Shown here: piece after piece, positions 49,675 to 58,800 of the stretch
Layout: every line of letters begins with the position of its first letter
Numbering within the stretch: position 1 is the first letter of the stretch
Assembly (NCBI GenBank): GCA_019449415.1
Contig: JAGRPP010000017.1
Location: forward strand, 347,823 to 411,822
Source of the DNA: Geothrix sp.
GTDB taxonomy: Bacteria; Acidobacteriota; Holophagae; Holophagales; Holophagaceae
DNA length: 64,000 nt
Direction: 5' to 3'
Position numbers and translations under genes: made by a program
The notes under the pieces: model-generated
The model's input: only the letters and a program-made list of their open reading frames with translations
Databases searched by the model: none
What the model was told of the DNA's origin: nothing

Positions 49675-49985
49675 GGTGTGCTCCGATGCGGCCGGGCCGC
49701 GATGGGGAATCGTCCCGCGATCCTTCATGCCGCCCTCATGCCATTTTGTAAGCACCGTATTAAATAGAAGTTAAATAAGGTTTAACGGGCATTTTGTGGA
49801 TCATTGCCACATCCCGCGTGGCGAGACACCACACGGACCTTTCCCCGGAGGTCCCGACCGCTGACCGGCGCCCTCCGACAGCCCGCCGAAGACCGCCCTG
49901 GGCACCCCCTAAACGGCCCCAGACTCTGGGCCGTAGGCATTCCATCATCCCGGCAGGTCCGGCGTCTTTCCCATCTGGGGGTTCC
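49675..49985. other. Divergent intergenic region, 311 bp
   Basis: Between the repeat protein and the MacA-like gene. AT-rich core at about 49741-49800 with TTGTAAGC...TATTAAAT, where divergent promoters are likely, and a near-duplicate GCCATTTTGT (49738-49747)/GGCATTTTGT (49788-49797). The remainder is GC-rich and holds no gene. Confidence 0.5.
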
Positions 49986-51206
49986 ATGCAGAAGCGATGG
50001 GTCATCATCACCGTGGCCGGAGCCGCCTTGGCGGCCGGCATGTTCTTCACCCTCAAGGGCAGCGACGGCAAGGGCAAGAAGGCCGAGGCGAGCACCCCGT
50101 TCCGGTTGGGGAAGGTCCAGGCCGAGGATCTCCAGGTGAGCGTCCGCGAGGTCGGCATGGTGGACCCCCTCACCAAAGTGGATGTGAAATCGACCGTGTC
50201 GGGCCGCATCGTGGGCCTGAAGGTCCGCGAGGGCGCCACCGTGAAGGCGGGCGAGGTGCTGGCAGAGGTCGAGCCCGATGTGAACCAGGCCCAGACCCTG
50301 TCCGATGTGCAGGGCAGCGTCTCCCAGGCCCGGGTGAGCTTCAAGAATGCGGAGCGCGATTTCGCCCAGCAATCGGCCCTCTTCAAGGAAGGCCTCATCT
50401 CGGATCAGGTCTTCCGGTCCGCCCGCACCACGCGGGACCTCGCGGAGGAGACCTACAAGAGCGCCCAGACCCGCTATCAGATTGTGGAAGATCGGGGCAT
50501 CCCCATCAGCGGCAACGCCTCCACCCAGAAGGCCCGGGTCACGGCCCCCATGAACGGCGTGGTCATCAAGAAGGGCGTGGAGCTGGGCGACACCATCACC
50601 TCCGGCGTCAGCTCCTTCAATGCGGGGACTGTGGTGTTCACCGTGGCGGACCTGGGCTCGCTCATCGTGAAGGTGAACCTCAACGAGGTGGACATCGCCA
50701 AAGTGAAGGTGGGCCAGCCCGTCCGCATCACGCTGGACGCCTATCCCCAGCGGGCCTTCACCGGCAAGGTGCGCTTCGTGGCCCCGGCCGCGGATCTGGT
50801 GGAGAAGATCAAGGTCTTCAAGGTCGAGGTGGCTCTGGATGAGCTGACCGAGGCCTTCAAGACCGGCATGAGCGCCAATGTGGAGATCCTCGGCGAGAAG
50901 CGCGACAAGGCCGTGAGCGTGCCGCTCGAGGCTCTGCAGCGCCGGGACGGCCAGACCGTGGTCTACCGCCTGAAGGAGAACCTCTCGCCCCAGGATCTCG
51001 CCAAGGCCAAGGAAGGTCTCAGCGGCCGCGGCAAGTTCATCTGGCTCTCTGATCACTGGAAGGACTACTTCGAGGTGGTGCCCGTGAAGGCCGGCATCGC
51101 CACCCTCGAACGCGTGGAGATCCTCTCGGGCCTCAAGGCCAACGACCAGGTGAGCCTCGAGGATCCCAGCAAGAAGAAGGTCGAGAAGGACGATGAAAAC
51201 AACTGA
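49986..51206 (+). CDS. Membrane-fusion (adaptor) protein of an ABC exporter, MacA-like
   Basis: 406 residues from ATG 49986. N-terminal anchor or signal KRWVIITVAGAALAAGMFFT; lipoyl half-domains (VDVKSTVSGRIVGLKVREG and KARVTAPMNGVVIKKGVELG) around a coiled-coil hairpin, then a beta-barrel domain. Bridges the inner-membrane permeases to an outer-membrane channel (not present here). First gene of a four-gene set. Confidence 0.9.
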   Translation: MQKRWVIITVAGAALAAGMFFTLKGSDGKGKKAEASTPFRLGKVQAEDLQVSVREVGMVDPLTKVDVKSTVSGRIVGLKVREGATVKAGEVLAEVEPDVNQAQTLSDVQGSVSQARVSFKNAERDFAQQSALFKEGLISDQVFRSARTTRDLAEETYKSAQTRYQIVEDRGIPISGNASTQKARVTAPMNGVVIKKGVELGDTITSGVSSFNAGTVVFTVADLGSLIVKVNLNEVDIAKVKVGQPVRITLDAYPQRAFTGKVRFVAPAADLVEKIKVFKVEVALDELTEAFKTGMSANVEILGEKRDKAVSVPLEALQRRDGQTVVYRLKENLSPQDLAKAKEGLSGRGKFIWLSDHWKDYFEVVPVKAGIATLERVEILSGLKANDQVSLEDPSKKKVEKDDENN

Positions 51207-51314
51207 TGCTCCGCGGGGGGACCGCCTGCGACCTTCGCTCGCGATGTCCCCCCGCACCCCCGCCCTTCGGTCGGCCTCCGCCTCCCTCGGGACCCTGCTC
51301 CACTGAGGAATCGC

Positions 51315-52001
51315 ATGTCCACGATCATCCAGACAAAAGGTCTCACCAAGGTCTACGGCGCCAACGGCACGGCGGTGCACGCCCTGCGCGGCATCGACCT
51401 CACCGTGGAGAAGGGCGAGTTCGTGGCCCTCATCGGCCCCTCGGGCTCGGGCAAATCCACCCTCATGGCCATCCTGGGCTGCCTGGACCTGCCCACCGAC
51501 GGCAGCTACACCCTGGATGGCCGCCAGGTCCAGGGGCTCTCCGGCGGCGAGCTGGCCCGGATCCGCAACGAGAAGGTCGGCTTCGTCTTCCAGAGCTACA
51601 ACCTGCTGCCCAAGGCGAGCATCGCCCGCAATGTGGAACTCCCCATGCTCTACGCCGGCGTGGGCCGCAAGGAGCGCCGGGAGCGGGCCCTCGCACTGCT
51701 CGAGAAAGTGGGCATCGCCGACAAGGCCGACAAGCTGCCGGGCACCCTCTCCGGCGGGCAGAAGCAGCGCGTGGCCGTGGCCCGCGCCCTGGCCAACGAA
51801 CCCGCCCTCCTGCTGGCGGACGAACCCACGGGCGCGCTGGATTCGAGGACCGGCGCGGAAGTGCTCGATCTCTTCCGGGAGCTTCACCGACAGGGGAACA
51901 CGCTGCTGCTCGTTACCCATGACCCCTCCATCGCCGCCCAGGCCGAACGCCGCGTGGAGATCCGGGACGGACTGATCGCCCAGGCCGAGGGAGTGGCCTA
52001 G
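51315..52001 (+). CDS. ABC transporter ATP-binding protein (MacB/LolD-like)
   Basis: 228 residues. Walker [11 protein letters not shown]-loop [11 protein letters not shown], signature [15 protein letters not shown], Walker [13 protein letters not shown] and H-loop VTHD. Stop codon abuts the next start (TAGATG). Confidence 0.95.
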   Translation: MSTIIQTKGLTKVYGANGTAVHALRGIDLTVEKGEFVALIGPSGSGKSTLMAILGCLDLPTDGSYTLDGRQVQGLSGGELARIRNEKVGFVFQSYNLLPKASIARNVELPMLYAGVGRKERRERALALLEKVGIADKADKLPGTLSGGQKQRVAVARALANEPALLLADEPTGALDSRTGAEVLDLFRELHRQGNTLLLVTHDPSIAAQAERRVEIRDGLIAQAEGVA

Positions 52002-53252
52002 ATGGCGACCACCGGCGCCTTCCGCGAGCGGCTGCTCGGGGCCTGGGTCGAGATCCGGGAAAACCTCGGCCGCTCGATCCTCCAGGCCCTGGGCGTGCTG
52101 CTGGGCGTGGCCTCGGTACTGGGCGGCTTCTCCATCTCCGACAGCCAGCGCAAGCGCGCCGACCAGATGTACATCAAAATGGGCGGCCTCGACAAACTGA
52201 ATGTCCAACCCAAGGCGGCCGTGCGCGATGGGCGCCCCACGGCAATGCAGCAAGCCAACCTGGGGCTGCGCGACGCGGACGCCATCGGCGGCGAAGCCCT
52301 GAAAGCCGACGCCATCCAGGGGGTGAGCCGGCAGAAGAACGCCCGCTCGCGGGTGGTCTCGGCCTATGCGGACCAGGACCGGCAGATCAGCGGCATCGCC
52401 GGCGACTTCGTTCCGACCAATGGCTACGAGGTGGCCCAGGGGCGCGGCTTTTCCAATGCCGAGATGGAAGTGGGCGCCCCGGTCGTCATCCTCGGCACCG
52501 AGGCCGCCAACATCTTCTTCCCCAAGGGCGATGCCCTGGGACAGACCCTGCGCATCGGAGACATTCCCGTCACCGTCATCGGCACCTTCCGGGAGCGCGT
52601 CTTCCGCTTCCGTGAGAACCAGCGCAACCAGTTCTGGTGGCGGAACCGCATCATCGCCGTCCCCGCCAATCTGGTGCAGCGCCGCATGAACGGAGACGCC
52701 TATCGCCGCGTGGACCGGGTCACCTTCCGCATCCCCGACCTCAATGTCATGGGCGCCTTCTCCAAGCAGCTCTCCAATCTGGTGAAGGCCAACCACCGCC
52801 TCCAGGAGGACTTCCGCCTGGACGATGTGGCCGCCCGCATCCGGCGCCGCGACAGCCAGGAGAGCGTCTACGACATCATCTTCATGCTCTCGGGCGTGCT
52901 GGCCCTGATCGGCGGCGGCATCGTCAATGTGAACATCCAGATGGCCGGCCTCAAGGAGCGCGTGCGCGAAGTGGGCGTGAAGATGGCCATCGGGGCCTCA
53001 GGCCGCGAGATCTTCAAGGGCTTCATGACCGAGGCCCTGCTGCTCACCGCCCTGGGCGGGCTGGCCGGCCTGGTGCTCGGCGTCGGCTTCTCCTGGGTCA
53101 TCACCAAGAGCATCGGGATCCCGCTCTACATGACCCCGGCCAGCTTCCTCTGGGCCTACGGGCTGGCGGCCGTCTTCGGCTTCCTGTTCGCGCTCTACCC
53201 TGCCTGGAAGGCCTCGCGGCTGTCCCCCATGGAGGCCCTCCGTTATGAGTGA
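52002..53252 (+). CDS. MacB/FtsX-type ABC permease, first copy
   Basis: 416 residues. N-terminal helix, long periplasmic MacB_PCD domain (about 45-285) and three C-terminal helices with SGVLALIGGGIVNVNIQMAG, REVGVKMAIGASGREIF and the family end LYPAWKASRLSPMEALRYE. Eight-base overlap with the second permease, so the pair is probably a heterodimer. Confidence 0.9.
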   Translation: MATTGAFRERLLGAWVEIRENLGRSILQALGVLLGVASVLGGFSISDSQRKRADQMYIKMGGLDKLNVQPKAAVRDGRPTAMQQANLGLRDADAIGGEALKADAIQGVSRQKNARSRVVSAYADQDRQISGIAGDFVPTNGYEVAQGRGFSNAEMEVGAPVVILGTEAANIFFPKGDALGQTLRIGDIPVTVIGTFRERVFRFRENQRNQFWWRNRIIAVPANLVQRRMNGDAYRRVDRVTFRIPDLNVMGAFSKQLSNLVKANHRLQEDFRLDDVAARIRRRDSQESVYDIIFMLSGVLALIGGGIVNVNIQMAGLKERVREVGVKMAIGASGREIFKGFMTEALLLTALGGLAGLVLGVGFSWVITKSIGIPLYMTPASFLWAYGLAAVFGFLFALYPAWKASRLSPMEALRYE

Positions 53253-54558
53253 CGAGACCTTCATCCTCCGTTCTCCCGGCCCTTCCCTGCTGGATGGCGA
53301 GGCGCCCGCCCCGGCGACGCGCACCCGCGGCTTCAGCGCGGGCATGTTCTGGGAGGTGGTCCGCACGGGCCTGGTGGAGCTCTGGGCCCACAAAGTCCGC
53401 AGCCTGCTCACCCTGACCCTGCTCATGCTCGGCGTCTTCGCCCTGGTGGTGATGACCTCCGTACTGGACGGCATCATGGACAAGATCAGCACGGGTTTCG
53501 CCGGCATGAGCTGGGACGGGACCGTGCGCATCACCCAGAAGACTCCCGAGACCGGAGAAGAGCGCAAGCGCTTCAACATGAGCCCGGGGCTGCGCTACGA
53601 GGATGTCCCCCGCCTCACGACCCCGCACCCCAAGGTGCTGGCCTTCCTGCCCCGGGCCCAGCGCACCTCGTCCGTGCGCATCACCGGAGACACGGAACGC
53701 ATCTTCGTCACGGGCGTCTCCCCGGACTACGCCGCCTGGATGAACCGCCCCATCGGCCTCGGCCGTGGCCTCACCGAGGACGACCAGCGCCGCCGGTCCA
53801 CCGTGGCCGTGGTGGGCGCCACGCTTGCCTCCAAGCTCTTCGGCGGCGGGGATCCCGTGGGCCGCGACCTGGTGGTGGAGGGCGTGCCGTTCCGCATCGT
53901 GGGCGTACAGGCTCCGGGCCAGATCTTCAACGAGGAGAACTACACCGATGCCAACGGCATCCTGATTCCCCTCGAGACCTACATGGATCGCATGGACCCG
54001 GCCCACAAGCTGGCCCAGGTCACCGTGAAACTGCGCCGCACCGAGGACATGGGGGAGGTCTCCGCCATGCTGCTGGGCCGGGTCCGCCAGGCGCACCACG
54101 GCATCGAGGACGCGGAGATCGTGGACCTGGACGCCGAGGCCGCCAAGGCCTACCAGAACTTCCTGGAGCAGATGCATGGCTGGCAGGTGGTGCTGCTGAG
54201 CCTGGCCGGGACGGTCCTCCTGGTGGGCGGCGTGGGGGTGCTGTCGGTGATGCTCATCAGCTTCAGCGACCGCCGCTTCGAGATCGGCCTCCGCAAGGCC
54301 CTGGGGGCCTCTGATCACGAGATCTTCATCCAGTTCCTCCTGGAGGCCGTGGTGCTGGCCGCCATCGGCGCCCTGCTCGGGACCCTCTCCGGCGGCCTGC
54401 TCTGCCAGGCGCTTTCCGCCAACTTCCCCTACGGCCTGGTGGTGAACCCCATCGGCCTGATCACCGCCTGGATCGTGGCCCTGGCCCTGGCCCTGGTATT
54501 CGGCCTCTACCCCGCCTTCCGCGCCATGCGCCTCAGCCCCATGGAGGCGATGCGCTGA
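53245..54558 (+). CDS. MacB/FtsX-type ABC permease, second copy
   Basis: 437 residues. Cytoplasmic N-terminal 35 residues, first helix at about 48-68 (SLLTLTLLMLGVFALVVMTS), periplasmic MacB_PCD domain, then three C-terminal helices ending LYPAFRAMRLSPMEAMR. Same fold as the first copy but divergent. Substrate unknown; MacAB systems export peptides, glycolipids or macrolides, and LolCE-like ones lipoproteins. Confidence 0.9.
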   Translation: MSDETFILRSPGPSLLDGEAPAPATRTRGFSAGMFWEVVRTGLVELWAHKVRSLLTLTLLMLGVFALVVMTSVLDGIMDKISTGFAGMSWDGTVRITQKTPETGEERKRFNMSPGLRYEDVPRLTTPHPKVLAFLPRAQRTSSVRITGDTERIFVTGVSPDYAAWMNRPIGLGRGLTEDDQRRRSTVAVVGATLASKLFGGGDPVGRDLVVEGVPFRIVGVQAPGQIFNEENYTDANGILIPLETYMDRMDPAHKLAQVTVKLRRTEDMGEVSAMLLGRVRQAHHGIEDAEIVDLDAEAAKAYQNFLEQMHGWQVVLLSLAGTVLLVGGVGVLSVMLISFSDRRFEIGLRKALGASDHEIFIQFLLEAVVLAAIGALLGTLSGGLLCQALSANFPYGLVVNPIGLITAWIVALALALVFGLYPAFRAMRLSPMEAMR

Positions 54559-54579
54559 AAGGGGCGTTAGGATCGCTTC

Positions 54580-55005
54580 ATGGCCGATCCCATCCAAGTC
54601 ACCGCCTCCGTCCGCGTTCCCGGCGACGCGATCCGCTTCAAGGCGGTGCGTGCCGGCGGCGCCGGCGGGCAGAATGTGAACAAGGTGTCTTCCAAGGTGG
54701 AGCTGCGCATCGACCTCGCCGCCATTGAGGGACTGCCCGAGGACGCGCTGTTCCGGCTCCGGGCCTCCCAGCGCAACCGGCTGGATGCGGAGGGCCTGTG
54801 GATCGTAGTCAGCGACCGTACCCGCGATCAGCTGAAGAATCTCGAGGACGCCCGGGAGAAGGCCGCCGACGCCATCCGGGCAGCCCTGGTGCGGCCCATC
54901 CCGAGGCGCGCCACCCGCCCTACGAAGGCCTCGAAGGAGCGGCGGCTGGACGCCAAGAAGCGGGCCTCGCACCTCAAGCGGCACCGGAGCGGTCCCCTGG
55001 AGTAA
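54580..55005 (+). CDS. arfB: Peptidyl-tRNA hydrolase ArfB-like (class-I RF domain)
   Basis: 141 residues. GGQ loop in AVRAGGAGGQNVNKVSSKVEL; basic C-terminal tail KASKERRLDAKKRASHLKR typical of ArfB, which enters the empty mRNA channel of stalled ribosomes. Releases the stalled peptide without a stop codon. Confidence 0.9.
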   Translation: MADPIQVTASVRVPGDAIRFKAVRAGGAGGQNVNKVSSKVELRIDLAAIEGLPEDALFRLRASQRNRLDAEGLWIVVSDRTRDQLKNLEDAREKAADAIRAALVRPIPRRATRPTKASKERRLDAKKRASHLKRHRSGPLE

Positions 55006-55029
55006 GCTGGGGCTTCCTCCGGAGACCTC

Positions 55030-55461
55030 ATGTCCGCGCCCCAGACCTATGCGAATCACCGTCGCTTCGATCCCCTCATGCACTTCATCCTGATCCCGGT
55101 CTTCCTGGTCACGGTCGTCACGACCATCCGGCATCTCTTCAAATTCCCGAGCCTCCACGCCGCCTGGGTGGCCGTCCTGGCCATCGCCATCCTGCTGTTG
55201 GCCCTGCAGGTGCGCGGGTACGCGCTGAAGGTGCAGGATCGGCTGATTCGCCTGGAGGAGACCCTCAGGATGCAGCGCCTGCTCCCCCCGGGGCTGCAGG
55301 CCCGCATCCACGAACTCACCGTCAAGCAGATGGTGGGCCTCCGCTTCGCCTCGGACGCTGAACTGGCGGATCGCGTCCAGGAGGTCCTCGACCAGAACCT
55401 GAGCGGAGAGGCCGTCAAGAAGCGCATCCTGGCCTGGCGGCCGGATTCATTCCGGGTCTGA
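55030..55461 (+). CDS. DUF6526-like membrane protein
   Basis: 143 residues. Two helices (DPLMHFILIPVFLVTVVTTI and AWVAVLAIAILLLALQV) then a helical cytoplasmic tail (RLIRLEETLRMQRLLPP, FASDAELADRVQEVLDQ, GEAVKKRILAWRPD). The YANHRRFDPLMHF opening and ADRVQEVL part match this small family. Function unknown. Confidence 0.78.
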   Translation: MSAPQTYANHRRFDPLMHFILIPVFLVTVVTTIRHLFKFPSLHAAWVAVLAIAILLLALQVRGYALKVQDRLIRLEETLRMQRLLPPGLQARIHELTVKQMVGLRFASDAELADRVQEVLDQNLSGEAVKKRILAWRPDSFRV

Positions 55462-55474
55462 AGCCCCTCCCCGC

Positions 55475-55660
55475 CTAGCTTTCGCGCAGCAGCTCCTGGC
55501 GGATGACCTCCGCGATCTGGCTCGCGGCGGTGGAGCCGGCCTCGTCACCCGAAAGGTGGTGGGCCTGCTGTACCCGCCGGGCGATGGAAATGCAGGCCTC
55601 GGCGGTCGATCGCTCGATCACCTTGGCGGGTACCTTGGTACGCATGTTTCCGGGCGGCAT
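55475..55660 (-). CDS. Small hypothetical protein, 61 aa
   Basis: ATG at 55660 sits behind a strong GGAGG (four-base spacer). Basic N-terminus PPGNMRTKVPAKVIERS and a helical, alanine-rich remainder. No signal peptide or recognised motif. Convergent with the DUF6526 gene. Real by its ribosome-binding site rather than homology. Confidence 0.5.
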   Translation of the reverse strand: MPPGNMRTKVPAKVIERSTAEACISIARRVQQAHHLSGDEAGSTAASQIAEVIRQELLRES

Positions 55661-55807
55661 GGGTCCTCCGGAGCTGTGGGGGTGTTGAGGAGCAGGTTAG
55701 CAGATTCAAAGAATTCGTTTCACAGCACATTGCCGGAATCTGCCCAGCCCCCATCCTTCCTTCGAGATAAAGCACCCAGAATCAAGCGTCCGACTGCATC
55801 ACCGGAC

Positions 55808-55835
55808 AAAAAGGGGGAGGGATCGCTCCCTCCCC
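55808..55835 (-). terminator. Terminator of the multicopper oxidase gene
   Basis: On the minus strand a 9-bp stem GGGGAGGGA/TCCCTCCCC with a 4-base loop followed by CTTTTT, 65 bases after the oxidase stop. Confidence 0.9.
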
Positions 55836-55899
55836 TAAAGCTGGCATGGCCTGGTGTGTGAAGGGTCTGCGGGGGCGTCACCCCCCGGCAGGGCCCGAG

Positions 55900-58800
55900 T
55901 CACACGCCATTGAACCTCAGTCCGGTGATATTGCTGGTGAGGTTCCCATAAGTGAAGGTCGCAGGCGACCAGACATGCACGCCGCCATCGGAGGCCGACA
56001 GGCTTCCCGACCATCCTGTGGGAACCTGGATGGTGAAGTTGCCGTTCACATCGGTGGTGACCGTGCCCCCCGTGCTGAGGGTGATGATCACGCCCTGGAG
56101 ACCTACATTCACGCCGTTGACCCGGATCTGGGCCCGCCCGGAAATGGTCTGGCGGGTGGCGAAGTTCTGAGTCAGAGGCCCGGCGAGGGGTGCGGAGACC
56201 GTGACGCTGGTGGGCGTGAACAGATAACCGGCAAGCGTGGGGGTAATGGTCCCCGTCCAACCGGAGCGGAGGCTGAAGGTGTAGGTGCCATCAGCGGCCG
56301 TGAGGACGAAGCCTCCAGCGTTGCTGAAAGTCACCCGCACGCCGGCCAAGGGAGCTCCATTGGTCGTGACGGCTCCGGAGATCGCGTAGACGACTCCTGC
56401 AGAGAAGTTCTGGCCCACGGCGGGACTGGAGAGGACATTGGTCAGGTTCCTGACCAGCGGATTGAAGGACCAGCCCGCCAGAGATGGCGTGATGGAACCG
56501 CTCCAACCGGAGGGAACATAGTGGGTGTAGCTGCCGTTGGCGTCGGTGGTGGCCGTTCCTGCTCCATTGCTGAAGGTCAGGGTGACGCCGGGCAGTGGAA
56601 CGGCAGGCACGGCATTGGTGGTGACGATGCCGTAGATCATCACGGCGGCCACGGCGGTGTAGTTCTGGCCCACCTGGTTGGCCGTGATGGCCGAGTAGCC
56701 CTGGGAAATCGGGGCAATGAAGTAACCCGGCTTGCTGGGAGTGACAGTGCCCGTGTAGGGCGCGGGCAAGGTCAGGCTGTAAGTTCCGTCTGCAAGGGTC
56801 GTGACGGTCTGGCCGGTGCTGAAGCTCATGGTGACGCCCGGGAGGCCGACCGTATTGAGGGTGACTTGACCGGCGATCGTGACGATGGCACTGGCCGCAT
56901 AGTTCTGGGCGGCCTGGTCCACGCCGATGGCGGTGTAGGTGCGGGAGGCTGGGGTGAAGCTGTAGTTGGCCAGGACGGGCGTGATCGTTCCCGTGTACGG
57001 GTTGGGCAGCGTGAAGGTGTAATTCCCGCTGGCATCCGTCGTGGCCGTTTCACCCGTGCTGGCATTGAGCACGACGCCGGCAAGTGCTGTCGCCCCTACC
57101 TTCACGGAACCCGTGATGGACACGGCGGCGTTGCGGCCGACGAAGTTCTGGTCGGCCTGGTTGGCGGTGAGCGCGGCATAAGTGCGGCTAGCTGGCGTGA
57201 AGAGGAAACCCGCCAGGCTGGGTGTGACCGTCCCCGCCCAGTTCAGGGGAACCGAGGCGGAGTAGGCTCCCTTCGCGTCGGTGGTGGCCGTGCCGCCGCC
57301 GTTGCTGAAGGTGAGCGTCACGCCGGCCAGGGGCAGGTTGCTGGTGCCGTCGAAGGTGAACACCTGGCCGGCGACCTGGATCGCGCTGGCCGCGCCGAGG
57401 TTCGCGAGGTTGGAGGCGGCAGAGTCACCCGCCTGGTTGTAGGCGATCACCTGGTAGGCGTAGCTGCTGCCGGGGGCGATGGTGAGATCGCTGTAGGTGT
57501 TCGTGTCAGGCACGACGGTAGCGATGGTGGCGAAGGGGTCGGATCCGGTCCGGCGTTGGATCGAATAGCCAGTCTCGTTGGTGGCGACATCGGTCCAGGC
57601 GAGGTCGGCCCGGCCCGGTCCCGCCAGAGTGGCGGTCAGGCCCGTGGGCGCATCGGGCACGGCGGTGGCGACATTCAGCACGATGGGGCGCATGAAGTCG
57701 TTCTCTTCGTGACCCAGGATGTGGCAGTGCCATACATATTCCCAGCCGTAATCCGTGTTGGGATCGTTGACCACATCGATCGGGTTGCCCAAATTACCTT
57801 GGTTCGGAGATCCGGCCGCCAGGTCGGTCACGGTGATGATCGAGTTGGCATCCTTGGTGGGGTCGATCACGCGCTTGCTGTTGCCAAGGTAGAAGGGCAA
57901 CCGCGGAGAGATGGGCCGGAAGGCGACGACGATGTCTTCCAGCGGCTTCATCTTGACCGTGTCCTTCCAACCCAGTTCGTTGGGCTCCGGGAAGCGGACG
58001 GCGCCATCCCAGCCCACTCGGTTGATGATTTGGACATCGAACAGATGGAAGTGAACAGGATGCGTGTCCACGCCGTTGTGGGTGACTTTCCAGAACTGGG
58101 TGGTGCCGTCCGTCAGGATCTCGGAAGCGGGCTCGGAGTACCCCAGGGGAATGGTGGTCTGGTTGTTGAAGTTGGTGAAGGGCAGCTCGAAGCCGAGGGT
58201 GGCGTTCATGCGGCCGTAATTGAGCTCGAACTCCTCCGCGATGGCCTTGGCCATGAACTGGGAGGTCGTGGGCTGACCGTTCTCCGTCCTGGTGTAGCTC
58301 AAGTCGTAGGACTGGATGGTGGCGTAGGGATCGTTCGGGTAGTTGGTGTTCATGGCAGAGTTGAAGAAGCTCTGCGGCACGATGGGAGGGCGCTGGGAGG
58401 CTGCAAAGGCCCCCTTCGAAGTCGGCGTGGAGGTGAAGGCCGCATTCAGGGCGGCCAGGTCGAAAGGTGCGGCCGGTGCTGTATTGGCGACTTCGATCTG
58501 CATCAGGGTGCGCGTATTGGGGCCATAGCCCGGCAAGGTGGTCGGTGCGCCACCCGTCGCGGTCTGGTCCGGATCACCCGTGAAGTAGTCGTAGCGGACA
58601 TCAAAGGCCGGAACGGGGGCCAGCATGTCGTTGTAGAGGATCAGGGTCTTCCCCGCCCAGGCGGAAAAATCCACGACCACATCCGCCCGTTCCGCGGGCC
58701 CGAGGAAGAGGCCGTGGTTGGCGATGTCGAGCACGACGATGTCGCGTCGGTTGTAGTTGTAGGTCGTGGCCTGGGACTTGTGCACCACCGGCGTGGGCAG

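Noticed and set aside
49213..49774. Two plus-strand frames of about 180 codons
   Set aside because: Opposite to the heptad-repeat protein; open only because of its repeats.
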